A stretch of DNA of 45,232 nucleotides from an uncultured Eubacterium sp. (lineage in GTDB: Bacteria; Bacillota; Clostridia; Peptostreptococcales; Anaerovoracaceae): positions 1 to 45,232 of the forward strand of contig CABUXV010000015.1 in NCBI GenBank assembly GCA_902495595.1, written 5' to 3'. This document shows, one piece after another, positions 1 through 7,272 of the stretch (position 1 is the first letter of the stretch; each line of letters opens with the position of its first letter). Position numbers and translations under genes: made by a program. Below the pieces are notes generated by a model. The model worked only from the letters and a program-made list of their open reading frames with translations. It had not been told where the DNA came from and ran no database searches.

Positions 1-228
1 AACGACCCGCAGAGTCCTTTCGTGACAAGCGGCTTGAGACTTGGAACTCCGGCAATGACAAGCAGAGGATTTAAGGAAGACGATGTGTCAAAAACAGTAG
101 AAGCCATCGCTCTTGTAATCGACAATCCTGAGGATGCTTCGGCTATGGAGCAGGCAAGAGCCATAGTTAAGGAACTGACGGACAAATATCCTCTTCATAA
201 AAAATTTGGAGATTTCAGTGAAGTATAA
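1..228 (+). CDS. glyA: Serine hydroxymethyltransferase, C-terminal fragment
   Basis: The reading frame is open from base 1 and ends at TAA 226-228, giving about 75 residues; the rest of the gene lies left of the window. The stretch TSGLRLGTPAMTSRGF, followed by a helical tail ending near KYPLHKKF, is the typical C-terminal signature of GlyA. The enzyme is a cytosolic PLP enzyme that interconverts serine and glycine with tetrahydrofolate. The PLP lysine and the active-site N-terminal part are not visible here. A strong terminator follows at once, so glyA ends its transcription unit. Confidence 0.9.
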   Translation, partial: NDPQSPFVTSGLRLGTPAMTSRGFKEDDVSKTVEAIALVIDNPEDASAMEQARAIVKELTDKYPLHKKFGDFSEV

Positions 229-248
229 AAATGCGACGCATGCATCAA

Positions 249-279
249 ACGGCAGGTCTTAAGACCTGCCGTGTTTTTG
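249..279 (+). terminator. Rho-independent terminator after glyA
   Basis: Bases 249-272 form a perfect 24-base palindrome with arms ACGGCAGGTCTT and AAGACCTGCCGT, followed by GTGTTTTTGT. It begins about 20 bases after the glyA stop codon. Confidence 0.9.
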
Positions 280-337
280 TATAAAGAAAACCCTGCCTTC
301 GACGCGAAATTGGTTTTGCATTAATAAGGATAGATGA

Positions 338-596
338 AAATATCCAAAATACCTGTTTACTATATGAGTTTGGATAAAATATCTGTGATATTACGTGTTA
401 AGAAATTGTTAATAACCATAATTAATGATAAACACTGTGTTTTGGATGAAATGGCAAGGATAATTAATAAAATCCTTTATTTTTTTGACAAAAATTGGAC
501 TTTAAATCAGTATTTTGGATAATCTGATGAGGGAAATCTTAAATAATGAGCTGTTTTTATCCAAAATACCGCTGTATAAATAATGTTTGGATATTT
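338..596. repeat. Phased dyad array 1 (four units)
   Basis: Four units, each an ATCCAAAA-like octamer, exactly 18 bases, then a TTTTGGAT-like octamer. The left cores start at 342, 414, 487 and 559; the right cores start at 368, 440, 513 and 585. Unit starts are therefore 72, 73 and 72 apart and the cores span 251 bp. Perfect cores are 342 (ATCCAAAA), 440, 513 (TTTTGGAT) and 559. The weakest are 414 (AACCATAA) and 487 (GACAAAAA), yet they stay in register. The array lies between the glyA terminator and the acyl-CoA decarboxylase operon and overlaps no credible gene. The same geometry recurs at 9186-9444 and 26534-26792. Function is unknown. Confidence 0.85.
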
Positions 597-856
597 ATGG
601 TTTTTTACAGCTAATATTGAATGGATGGATATTAGCGGAGCATCAAATGAGACCCTTTGCAAAGTATCGTCTCATCATAGGAAAAATATGGAAGAGACAT
701 CTGTGTTTTACGAACTATGAAATAAATTATACATGATATATATTTATAAGTGCCGGGCTGCAAAGATACTTATGCCTGTATCCATGACAGTCCCGTAACA
801 CAGCAGAATCAAAGGCTTGGTATCTTTAATGAATAATGTATACAAACAAAAACGAG
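597..856. other. Non-coding stretch with several possible hairpins
   Basis: I see no gene here. The DNA can form GCTAATAT/ATATTAGC (610-637) and ATGAGAC/GTCTCAT (647-675). A nested hairpin runs 754-795, with outer arms CGGGCTG and CAGTCCCG and inner GATAC/GTATC. AAAGATAC at 762-769 could instead pair with GTATCTTT at 820-827, so two folds exclude each other. It lies upstream of the best promoter for the next operon, so it is a leader only if an earlier promoter is used. It matches no riboswitch class I know. Confidence 0.4.
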
Positions 857-885
857 TTGCAAAATCACATTGGATACGGTATAGT
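857..885 (+). promoter_or_regulatory. Sigma-A-type promoter for the carboxyltransferase operon
   Basis: TTGCAA (857-862), a 17-base spacer and TATAGT (880-885). Transcription would start near 892, about 64 bases before the ATG at 956. The leader contains a lone ATCCAAAA half-site at 926-933. Confidence 0.65.
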
Positions 886-955
886 GAGAGTGGTATTTTA
901 TATACTTATGATTTTTTAACAAAACATCCAAAATACTTTAAGGGAGGAAGCATAA

Positions 956-2503
956 ATGAATAAGCTTGAAGAACTCCGTGCAAAGAAAGAAAAAATCGCA
1001 CAAGGCGGAGGAGAAAAGAGAATTGAAGCACAGCATTCAAGAGGAAAGCTTACTGCAAGAGAGAGACTGGATATTCTTTTTGATAAAGACAGCTTCGTAG
1101 AGGTTGATGTTTTTGTCAAGCACAGATGTGTCAATTTTGGCATGGATGAAAAAGAACTGCCAAGCGACGGTGTCGTAACGGGATACGGTCAGGTTGACGG
1201 AAGACTGGTATTCGCTTTTGCTCAGGACTTTACCGTAAGCGGCGGTTCACTCGGTGAATATCACGCTGAGAAGATTGTTAAAGTTCAGAATATGGCTCTC
1301 AAGATGGGAGCACCTATCGTCGGGCTTCAGGATTCCGGCGGAGCAAGAGTTGAAGAAGGCGTTGCAGCTCTTTCGGGATTTGGTAAGATATTCCACAACA
1401 ATACTATATCCTCGGGAGTTATTCCGCAGATTTCCGTAATTATGGGACCTTGTGCAGGCGGAGCTGTTTATTCACCTGCAATAACGGACTTCGTATTCAT
1501 GGTAGACCAGACAAGCCAGATGTTTATCACCGGTCCTGCGGTAATAAAGACCGTAACGGGTGAAGAAGTAAGCGCAGAACAGCTGGGCGGAGCTACAACT
1601 CACAACACTGTAAGCGGAGTTGCTCACTTCATGGGTAAAGACGATGAAGAAACTCTGATGATGGTAAGAGAACTTTTGAGCTATATGCCTTCCAACAATA
1701 TGGAAACAGCACCGATTTATGCTGCTAACGATGACCCGAACAGAATGATACCTGAACTCAACGATATCATCCCTGACAATCCTAATAAAGCATATGACAT
1801 GTACGACGTAATAACAAAGATAGCAGATGACGGCAAATTCTTTGACGTTATGCCTCTTTATGCTAAGAATATGATTACATGTTTTATAAGACTTGATGGA
1901 GCTACGGTAGGTGTCATAGCAAATCAGCCTAAGTTCGGAGCCGGATGTTTGGATATAGATGCTTCCGACAAAGCCGCAAGGTTTATCAGAAGATGCGATG
2001 CGTTTAATATTCCGCTTCTTACAATCGAAGATGTTCCCGGATTCCTTCCTGGAACAGGTCAGGAATACGGCGGAATTATAAGGCACGGTGCCAAGATGCT
2101 CTATGCTTACTGTGAAGCTACGGTTCCTAAGATTACCGTAATACTCAGAAAAGCATACGGCGGAGCATACATAGGCATGTGCAATAAAGAACTGGGAGCA
2201 GACATGGTAATGGCATGGCCTACAGCGCAGATTGCGGTAATGGGAGCTTCCGGCGCAGTTAATATTATTTCATCAGTTAAAAAGGAAATCAAAGCAGCTG
2301 AAGACCCTGATGCTACAAGAGCCGAAAAGATTGCTGAATATGAAGAAAAGTTCAACAATCCGTATGTAGCAGCAGGACTTGGATATGTAGACGATGTTAT
2401 CGAACCTGCTACTTCAAGACAGAGAATTATCAGTGCTTTGGATATGTTAAGCACAAAGAGAGAATCATTGCCTGCTAAAAAGCACGGTAATATTCCGCTA
2501 TAG
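956..2503 (+). CDS. mmdA: Biotin-dependent acyl-CoA carboxyltransferase subunit (methylmalonyl-CoA decarboxylase alpha type)
   Basis: This 515-residue cytosolic subunit moves CO2 between an acyl-CoA and carrier-bound biotin. Two crotonase-like lobes are visible. The N-lobe has MGPCAGGAVYSPA near residue 164; the C-lobe has AYGGAYIGM near 400 and MGASGAVNI near 429. The length fits MmdA or propionyl-CoA carboxylase beta; glutaconyl-CoA decarboxylase alpha is usually longer. An AGGGAGG site 9 bases upstream fixes the ATG at 956. The next genes encode a small OadG-like membrane protein and a biotin carrier, which argues for a Na+-pumping decarboxylase over a carboxylase. No membrane beta subunit and no biotin carboxylase lie in the window. 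Codon use is rich in TTC, AAG and AAC, which suggests high expression. The acyl-CoA substrate is not proven by the sequence. Confidence 0.88.
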   Translation: MNKLEELRAKKEKIAQGGGEKRIEAQHSRGKLTARERLDILFDKDSFVEVDVFVKHRCVNFGMDEKELPSDGVVTGYGQVDGRLVFAFAQDFTVSGGSLGEYHAEKIVKVQNMALKMGAPIVGLQDSGGARVEEGVAALSGFGKIFHNNTISSGVIPQISVIMGPCAGGAVYSPAITDFVFMVDQTSQMFITGPAVIKTVTGEEVSAEQLGGATTHNTVSGVAHFMGKDDEETLMMVRELLSYMPSNNMETAPIYAANDDPNRMIPELNDIIPDNPNKAYDMYDVITKIADDGKFFDVMPLYAKNMITCFIRLDGATVGVIANQPKFGAGCLDIDASDKAARFIRRCDAFNIPLLTIEDVPGFLPGTGQEYGGIIRHGAKMLYAYCEATVPKITVILRKAYGGAYIGMCNKELGADMVMAWPTAQIAVMGASGAVNIISSVKKEIKAAEDPDATRAEKIAEYEEKFNNPYVAAGLGYVDDVIEPATSRQRIISALDMLSTKRESLPAKKHGNIPL

Positions 2504-2514
2504 GAGGTGGCACA

Positions 2515-2931
2515 ATGGGTTTAATGGACATATTCTCAAATCCGGATACTATGCATCAGTTATCCATGGGAGATAAATTAATCGGCTCATGTATTACAAT
2601 GCTTATGGGTATGGGTATTACATTTGTGGTACTGATACTTTTATGGGCTTTTGTAGCTATTATGGGTAAATTTATGAAGGGTACTTCGAAAGGAGATAAG
2701 GCGTCTAAAGAGACAAATGCCGCCGCCACGCCCTCGGTAGCCGCACCTGCAGCACCGGCATCCAATGCCGACGATACATTGGCAGCAGTGATTGCGGCAG
2801 CTATTGCAGCATATCAGAGCGAAGGCGGTACGGGAAATCTTGTAGTTAGGAAAATAAGCAGGATATCCGGAGAAACTACTCTTTGGGCTAATGCGGCCAG
2901 AGAAGATTGCATAGAAAGCAGAAGATTTTAA
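2515..2931 (+). CDS. OadG/MmdD-like delta (gamma) subunit of a Na+-pumping decarboxylase
   Basis: A 138-residue protein with one clear membrane helix at about residues 25-52. An Ala/Pro-rich linker follows, then a helix DDTLAAVIAAAIAAY and a basic C-terminal part. This matches the OadG family, which anchors the carboxyltransferase and carrier to the membrane beta subunit of oxaloacetate or methylmalonyl-CoA decarboxylases. A TAGGAGGTGG site precedes the ATG, and the gene starts 11 bases after the carboxyltransferase stop. The family is poorly conserved, so the call rests on the topology, the linker, the DDTLAAVIAAA motif and the position between the carboxyltransferase and carrier genes. Confidence 0.75.
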   Translation: MGLMDIFSNPDTMHQLSMGDKLIGSCITMLMGMGITFVVLILLWAFVAIMGKFMKGTSKGDKASKETNAAATPSVAAPAAPASNADDTLAAVIAAAIAAYQSEGGTGNLVVRKISRISGETTLWANAAREDCIESRRF

Positions 2932-2987
2932 GAGTGATAAATATAATCACGGTCATTTAAAAGAATTATCGAAAGGAAATGATAGAT

Positions 2988-3392
2988 ATGAAAAAGTATA
3001 ATATTACTGTTAATGGAACAGCATATGCAGTTGAAGTAGAAGAAGCCGGCGGTTCTGCAGCCCCTGCAGCAGCGCCAGCGCCAGCGGCGGCACCAGCGGC
3101 ACCTGCCCCTGCAGCTCAGGCAGCTCCTGCTCCGGCAGCAGCAGCAGCACCGGCGCCGGCGGCACCTGCAGAAGGAGGAGCCGGAGCTGTTACAGCTCCA
3201 ATGCCTGGAACTGTTTTGGATATAAAGGTTATTGAAGGACAGCCTGTAAACAAAGGAGATGTTCTCGTTATACTGGAAGCTATGAAAATGGAAAATGAAA
3301 TCATGGCGCCGGGAGCAGGAACTGTAGATAAAATTACAGCTTCTAAAGGTGCAGCTGTGAATGCAGGAGATGTTCTTGTAACTCTTAAATAA
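2988..3392 (+). CDS. Biotin carboxyl carrier protein (decarboxylase gamma subunit)
   Basis: A 134-residue carrier in three parts: a short N-terminal domain (MKKYNITVNGTAYAVEVEE), an Ala/Pro linker of roughly 40 residues, and a C-terminal biotinyl domain. The biotinylation motif EAMKMEN places the modified lysine at about residue 100. The protein shuttles CO2 on biotin from the carboxyltransferase to the membrane pump. The ATG at 2988 is preferred over 2979 because GAAAGGA (2971-2977) lies 10 bases from it but almost touches the earlier ATG. The linker DNA is GC-rich and internally repetitive (CCGGCG/GCACCA-type units), a place where length variation is likely. It is last in the operon. Confidence 0.9.
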   Translation: MKKYNITVNGTAYAVEVEEAGGSAAPAAAPAPAAAPAAPAPAAQAAPAPAAAAAPAPAAPAEGGAGAVTAPMPGTVLDIKVIEGQPVNKGDVLVILEAMKMENEIMAPGAGTVDKITASKGAAVNAGDVLVTLK

Positions 3393-3430
3393 TAAAAGTG
3401 TTTTGGATATTAATATAATATGATATAATG

Positions 3431-3455
3431 ATAGGCGGTTTTTTAACCGCCTATT
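3431..3455 (+). terminator. Hairpin after the decarboxylase operon
   Basis: ATAGGCGGTT, a TTTT loop, then AACCGCCTAT. The T-run after it is weak (TAATTT), so termination may be partial. A lone TTTTGGAT half-site sits just upstream at 3401-3408. Confidence 0.65.
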
Positions 3456-3512
3456 AATTTAATAAGCTAAGTGCTATAAATAAAATAATAAACAGAGCAA
3501 AAGGAGAAAACC

Positions 3513-4349
3513 ATGCTACTGGCATTTGATGTAGGAAATACGAATATAGTATTAGGTGTATTTGAAGAAGGTAAAATGATTACCAACTGGAGGCTGGAAA
3601 CAGATAATAATAAAAGCGCTGATGAATACGGTATGATTATAGGGCAGCTTTTTAAATACGAAGGACTGGAAGTGGAAGATGTTAAAGATGTTATAATATC
3701 CACAGTAGTACCCTCGGTTCTGTACACTCTTCAGCATTTATCGGTGAAATATTTTCACAGGAAAGCGATAGTTATAGGTCCTGGAATAAAGACAGGATTG
3801 GTTGTTAAGTACGATAATCCCAAGCAGGTGGGCGCCGACAGGATAGTTAATGCGGTTGCAGCTCATGCGAAGTACGGAGGCCCTCTGATTATTATAGATT
3901 TTGGAACGGCTACCACTTTCTGCGCAGTTTCAGAAAAAGCCGAATATATAGGAGGAACCATCGCTCCGGGACTTAAAATATCTTCGGAAGCTTTGTTTGA
4001 GAAAACCGCAAAACTGCCGAAAGTTGAACTTGAAGAGCCTGGGTATGTTATTTGCAGAAATACCATAAACAGTATGCAGTCCGGACTGGTTTACGGGCAT
4101 ATGGGAATGGTTGATTATATAGTTAAGAAAATGAAGAAAGAACTTCAGGAATACAGCAAGGATGAAACTAAAGAAGTTAAGGTAATTGCAACAGGAGGTC
4201 TTGCAACGCTCATTGATGCAGGGATAGACTGTATAGATTATGTGGACAAGATGCTGACGCTTGAAGGTCTTGAATTGATATACAGAAAAAACAAGAAGAT
4301 TAAAAAAATGGAAAGGCGTGAATGTGATTATGAAAAGGATACCTTTTAA
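3513..4349 (+). CDS. coaX: Type III pantothenate kinase
   Basis: CoaX phosphorylates pantothenate with ATP, the first step of coenzyme A synthesis in the cytosol. The phosphate-binding DVGNTN is at residues 6-11, GADRIVNA near 107 and IDFGTATTF near 128, all in family order. AAAGGAG lies 6 bases before the ATG. The protein is 278 residues, about 20 longer than usual. The extra part is a basic tail (KKIKKMERRECDYEKDTF) that reads through the start of dusB, so the two genes overlap by about 20 bases and are probably translationally coupled. Confidence 0.93.
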   Translation: MLLAFDVGNTNIVLGVFEEGKMITNWRLETDNNKSADEYGMIIGQLFKYEGLEVEDVKDVIISTVVPSVLYTLQHLSVKYFHRKAIVIGPGIKTGLVVKYDNPKQVGADRIVNAVAAHAKYGGPLIIIDFGTATTFCAVSEKAEYIGGTIAPGLKISSEALFEKTAKLPKVELEEPGYVICRNTINSMQSGLVYGHMGMVDYIVKKMKKELQEYSKDETKEVKVIATGGLATLIDAGIDCIDYVDKMLTLEGLELIYRKNKKIKKMERRECDYEKDTF

Positions 4350-5301
4350 AATAGGGGACCTTGCCATTGAAACACCTTTTGTGCTGGCACCGCTGGCAGG
4401 AATAACGGATAAGTCGATGAGAAGCCTCTGCTCCAAGCAAGGGGCTTCTTTGGTATATACGGAGATGGTGAGCGCAAAAGGATTGTGGTATGGAGATAAG
4501 AAGACTAATAAACTGCTTGAAATAGGAGAGGATGAGGAAAAGGTAGCATTTCAGATCTTTGGAAGCGATTCCGAAATAATGGCTTTTGCGGCAAAGGAAC
4601 TTAACGAAAAAAAGAATGTCATACTTGATTTGAATGTAGGATGTCCTGTTCCAAAGGTCGTAAAAAACGGAGAAGGTTCGGCTCTTTTAAAGAGACTCGA
4701 TACTCTTTACGATGTAGTGGAAAGTATGGTAAAGAATACGGCAAAACCTGTAACCGCAAAGATAAGAATGGGATTTGAAATAAATGAAAATACAGCCTCC
4801 GAGACGGCGAAGCTATTGGAAAGCGCAGGGGTATCTGCGATAACGGTTCATGGCCGTACGAGACAGCAATATTATGAAGGAAAAGCTGACTGGAACGCTA
4901 TAGCGCAGGTTAAGGAGAGCGTAAAAGTTCCTGTAATTGGAAACGGAGACGTATTTACAGGTGAAGATGCAGTAAGAATGCTTAATGAAACGGGCTGTGA
5001 CGGTGTAATGATAGCAAGGGGAGCTTTGGGGAACCCATGGATTTTTAAGGAAGCTAATGCGCTTTGGAGGGGAGAAGAAAAGCCGGCGCCACCTACAGAT
5101 AATGAAAAAATTCACATGGCGATTAATCATCTTGCACTGATATCAGCACATAAAGGTGACAATATTGCTGTCAGAGAAATGAGAAAGCATGTAGGCTGGT
5201 ATATAAAAGGTATGAAAGGAGCAGCTGCCGTAAGACGTCAAGCAAATCAAGCTGTACAAGCTTTAGAGATGAAAAAACTATTGGAAAGTTTGTTAAAATA
5301 A
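4330..5301 (+). CDS. dusB: tRNA-dihydrouridine synthase (DusB type)
   Basis: This FMN enzyme reduces specific uridines in the tRNA D-loop with NADPH. The TIM-barrel start PLAGITDKSMR and the motif NVGCPVPKVVKNGEGSALL are clear; the catalytic cysteine is about residue 105. HGRTRQQYY and GNGDV follow in the usual order, and the protein has the family length of about 323 residues. The start is uncertain: GGAAAGG (4310-4316) is 13 bases from the ATG at 4330 and 7 bases from a GTG at 4324, and a GTG at 4318 is also in frame. Pairing with coaX is not functionally obvious. Confidence 0.92.
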   Translation: MKRIPFKIGDLAIETPFVLAPLAGITDKSMRSLCSKQGASLVYTEMVSAKGLWYGDKKTNKLLEIGEDEEKVAFQIFGSDSEIMAFAAKELNEKKNVILDLNVGCPVPKVVKNGEGSALLKRLDTLYDVVESMVKNTAKPVTAKIRMGFEINENTASETAKLLESAGVSAITVHGRTRQQYYEGKADWNAIAQVKESVKVPVIGNGDVFTGEDAVRMLNETGCDGVMIARGALGNPWIFKEANALWRGEEKPAPPTDNEKIHMAINHLALISAHKGDNIAVREMRKHVGWYIKGMKGAAAVRRQANQAVQALEMKKLLESLLK

Positions 5302-5418
5302 AAACATATAAAAGTATAATTTAATTTATGAAACCGCTTTCATTTTTAACTATTTTGTTGTACAATTAATAAAAGGTAGTAAATTTCAGAATTTACAAAA
5401 AGAGAGGTAGGTTTCGTT

Positions 5419-7272
5419 ATGAGCAGACTAGATTTTAAAACAAAAGATAGGGCTCAAGTCGTCATTGAAGGTCTTTATGAAGATTTGGAAAGACGTATTG
5501 TAGCAAGTCCCCCGGGTCAGTGTCCGGTGGATATGGCAGAATCATTCTTAAAACTTTGTCATGCCCAGTCATGCGGAAAATGTGTTCCTTGCAGATTAGG
5601 TATTGGGCAGCTTCTTAAAATCATGGAGAACATACTTGATTTAAATACAGAAAGTACAAAAGAAGAGCTGGACCTTTTGGAACGTACTGCGGTTGCCATA
5701 AAATCTTCGGCTGACTGCGCAATAGGAACAGAGGCGGCGAACATGGTATTAAGAGGGCTGTCAGGTTTCAGAGAGGATTATGAAGCCCATATTTTACATA
5801 ACAGATGTGCGGAAAGCATACAGGATGTTAAACAGCCTGTTCCGTGTGTGGCTTTATGTCCTGCGGGCGTTGACGTTCCAGGATATACATCTCTCGTTTT
5901 AGCGGGAAGATACGATGATGCAGTTAAGCTCATAAGAAAAGATAATCCGTTTCCTACGGTATGCGCGCATATTTGCGAACATCCTTGTGAAGCAAGATGC
6001 AGAAGACAGCTCGTTGATACTGCTGTAAATATAAGAGGTATTAAACGTTATGCAGTGGACCACTGCAGTGAAAATGTTCCTACGCCGGAGCCTATGGACG
6101 ACACAGGCAAAAAAATTGCCATAATAGGAGGAGGCCCCGGAGGGCTGTCTGCGGCATATTTTCTCGCCGTCATGGGTCATAAGCCAACTATATTTGAGAA
6201 GAGAAGCAAACTTGGCGGAATGCTGAGATATGGAATTCCTAATTACAGACTTCCCAGAGAAAGACTGCAGTGGGATATAGACGCAATACTTTCCACGGGA
6301 GTGGAGGTTAAGACTGAGTTTGATATAAATGATGAGGAAAACGTAAAGGCTATTGCGGAGGAATTTGACGCCGTATATATTTCAATAGGGGCTCATACAC
6401 ATAAATCTATAGGTGTGGACGGAGAATACAGCAAAGGCGTAATCCCTGCAATCGAAATACTGAGAGGAATCGGTGATGATTCCATGCCTGATTTTAACAA
6501 TAAAGCCGTAGTTGTCATAGGCGGCGGAAACGTGGCAATGGATGTGGCAAGGACAGCTAAGAGACTGGGCGCTTCCGAAGTTAAGATTGTCTACAGAAGA
6601 AGAAAACAGGATATGACAGCTCTTCCTGAGGAGATAGACGGCGCTGTAGCAGAGGGGTGCACTCTGGTCGAGCTTAAAGCTCCCGCAAAAATCGAGAGCA
6701 ACAGTACAGGCAATGTACGCGCTCTTTGGGTACAGCCGCAAATTGCAGGCGAAGCAGACCGATCGGGAAGACCAAGACCTACGCCTGCCAACGCGCCGGA
6801 AGAACGTATTCCGTGTCATATAATTATATCGGCAATAGGTCAGAGCATAGAATCGCAAGGGTTTGAAAAATACGGAATTCCGGTAGTTAAAGGAAGCATA
6901 GTTGCAGAATCATCCAGTGCAGTTTCCGATGTTAAAGGGTTTTTCGCAGGCGGCGACTGTGTTACGGGACCGTCTACAGTTATTAATGCAATTGCAGCGG
7001 GTAAGGTTGCAGCGGCAAATATAGATGAACATTTAGGATATAATCATGAAATATCCGTGGATGTTGAGATACCTCATCCTAGAATCATGGATAAGAAATC
7101 CTGCGGAAGAGCTGAGCTCAGACTGCGATATGCTAAGGAGAGAGGAAACGATTTTATGGAAATCGAGTACGGAATGTCTCATGAGGAAGCCATGCAGGAA
7201 GCGAGCAGATGCCTGAGATGCGATTATAACGGATTCGGAGCATTCAGAGGAGGGAGGAACGAAAAATGGTAA
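5419..7272 (+). CDS. NuoF-type iron-sulfur domain fused to GltD/NfnB-like NAD(P)-FAD oxidoreductase
   Basis: A 617-residue fusion. Residues about 40-110 resemble the NuoF C-terminal [4Fe-4S] domain, with CGKCVPC (C52, C55, C58) and a fourth cysteine near 100. A GltD-like part follows: a cysteine-rich iron-sulfur domain (CVALCPAGVDVPGY; CAHICEHPCEARCRR), an FAD motif IIGGGPGGLSAAYF near 233, a second dinucleotide motif VVIGGGNVAMDVA near 364, and a late FAGGDCVTGPSTV. It overlaps the hydrogenase gene by 7 bases, so it is almost surely that enzyme's partner, passing electrons between NAD(P)(H), a flavin and H2. Which nucleotide it uses, and whether it bifurcates, cannot be told. AGAGAGG precedes the ATG. 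The NuoF FMN-binding region is absent; only its iron-sulfur tail was kept. Confidence 0.85.
   Translation: MSRLDFKTKDRAQVVIEGLYEDLERRIVASPPGQCPVDMAESFLKLCHAQSCGKCVPCRLGIGQLLKIMENILDLNTESTKEELDLLERTAVAIKSSADCAIGTEAANMVLRGLSGFREDYEAHILHNRCAESIQDVKQPVPCVALCPAGVDVPGYTSLVLAGRYDDAVKLIRKDNPFPTVCAHICEHPCEARCRRQLVDTAVNIRGIKRYAVDHCSENVPTPEPMDDTGKKIAIIGGGPGGLSAAYFLAVMGHKPTIFEKRSKLGGMLRYGIPNYRLPRERLQWDIDAILSTGVEVKTEFDINDEENVKAIAEEFDAVYISIGAHTHKSIGVDGEYSKGVIPAIEILRGIGDDSMPDFNNKAVVVIGGGNVAMDVARTAKRLGASEVKIVYRRRKQDMTALPEEIDGAVAEGCTLVELKAPAKIESNSTGNVRALWVQPQIAGEADRSGRPRPTPANAPEERIPCHIIISAIGQSIESQGFEKYGIPVVKGSIVAESSSAVSDVKGFFAGGDCVTGPSTVINAIAAGKVAAANIDEHLGYNHEISVDVEIPHPRIMDKKSCGRAELRLRYAKERGNDFMEIEYGMSHEEAMQEASRCLRCDYNGFGAFRGGRNEKW

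Noticed and set aside
334..522. 62-residue ORF
   Set aside because: It lies wholly inside dyad array 1, has no ribosome site and its composition follows the repeat.
338..596. CRISPR array (regular 72-bp repeats)
   Set aside because: The repeated parts are only inverted octamers, the intervening parts are alike between loci, there are exactly four units and no cas genes.
750..830. Cobalamin riboswitch before the carboxyltransferase operon
   Set aside because: The required conserved boxes are absent and a good promoter lies downstream of the fold.
1472..2086. 204-residue ORF antisense to the carboxyltransferase gene
   Set aside because: A shadow of a conserved gene on the other strand; its sequence is rich in Tyr, Cys and Ser and matches nothing.
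4318..4349. Frameshift between coaX and dusB
   Set aside because: Both proteins are complete; the overlap is short and each has its own start, so it is coupling, not a broken gene.
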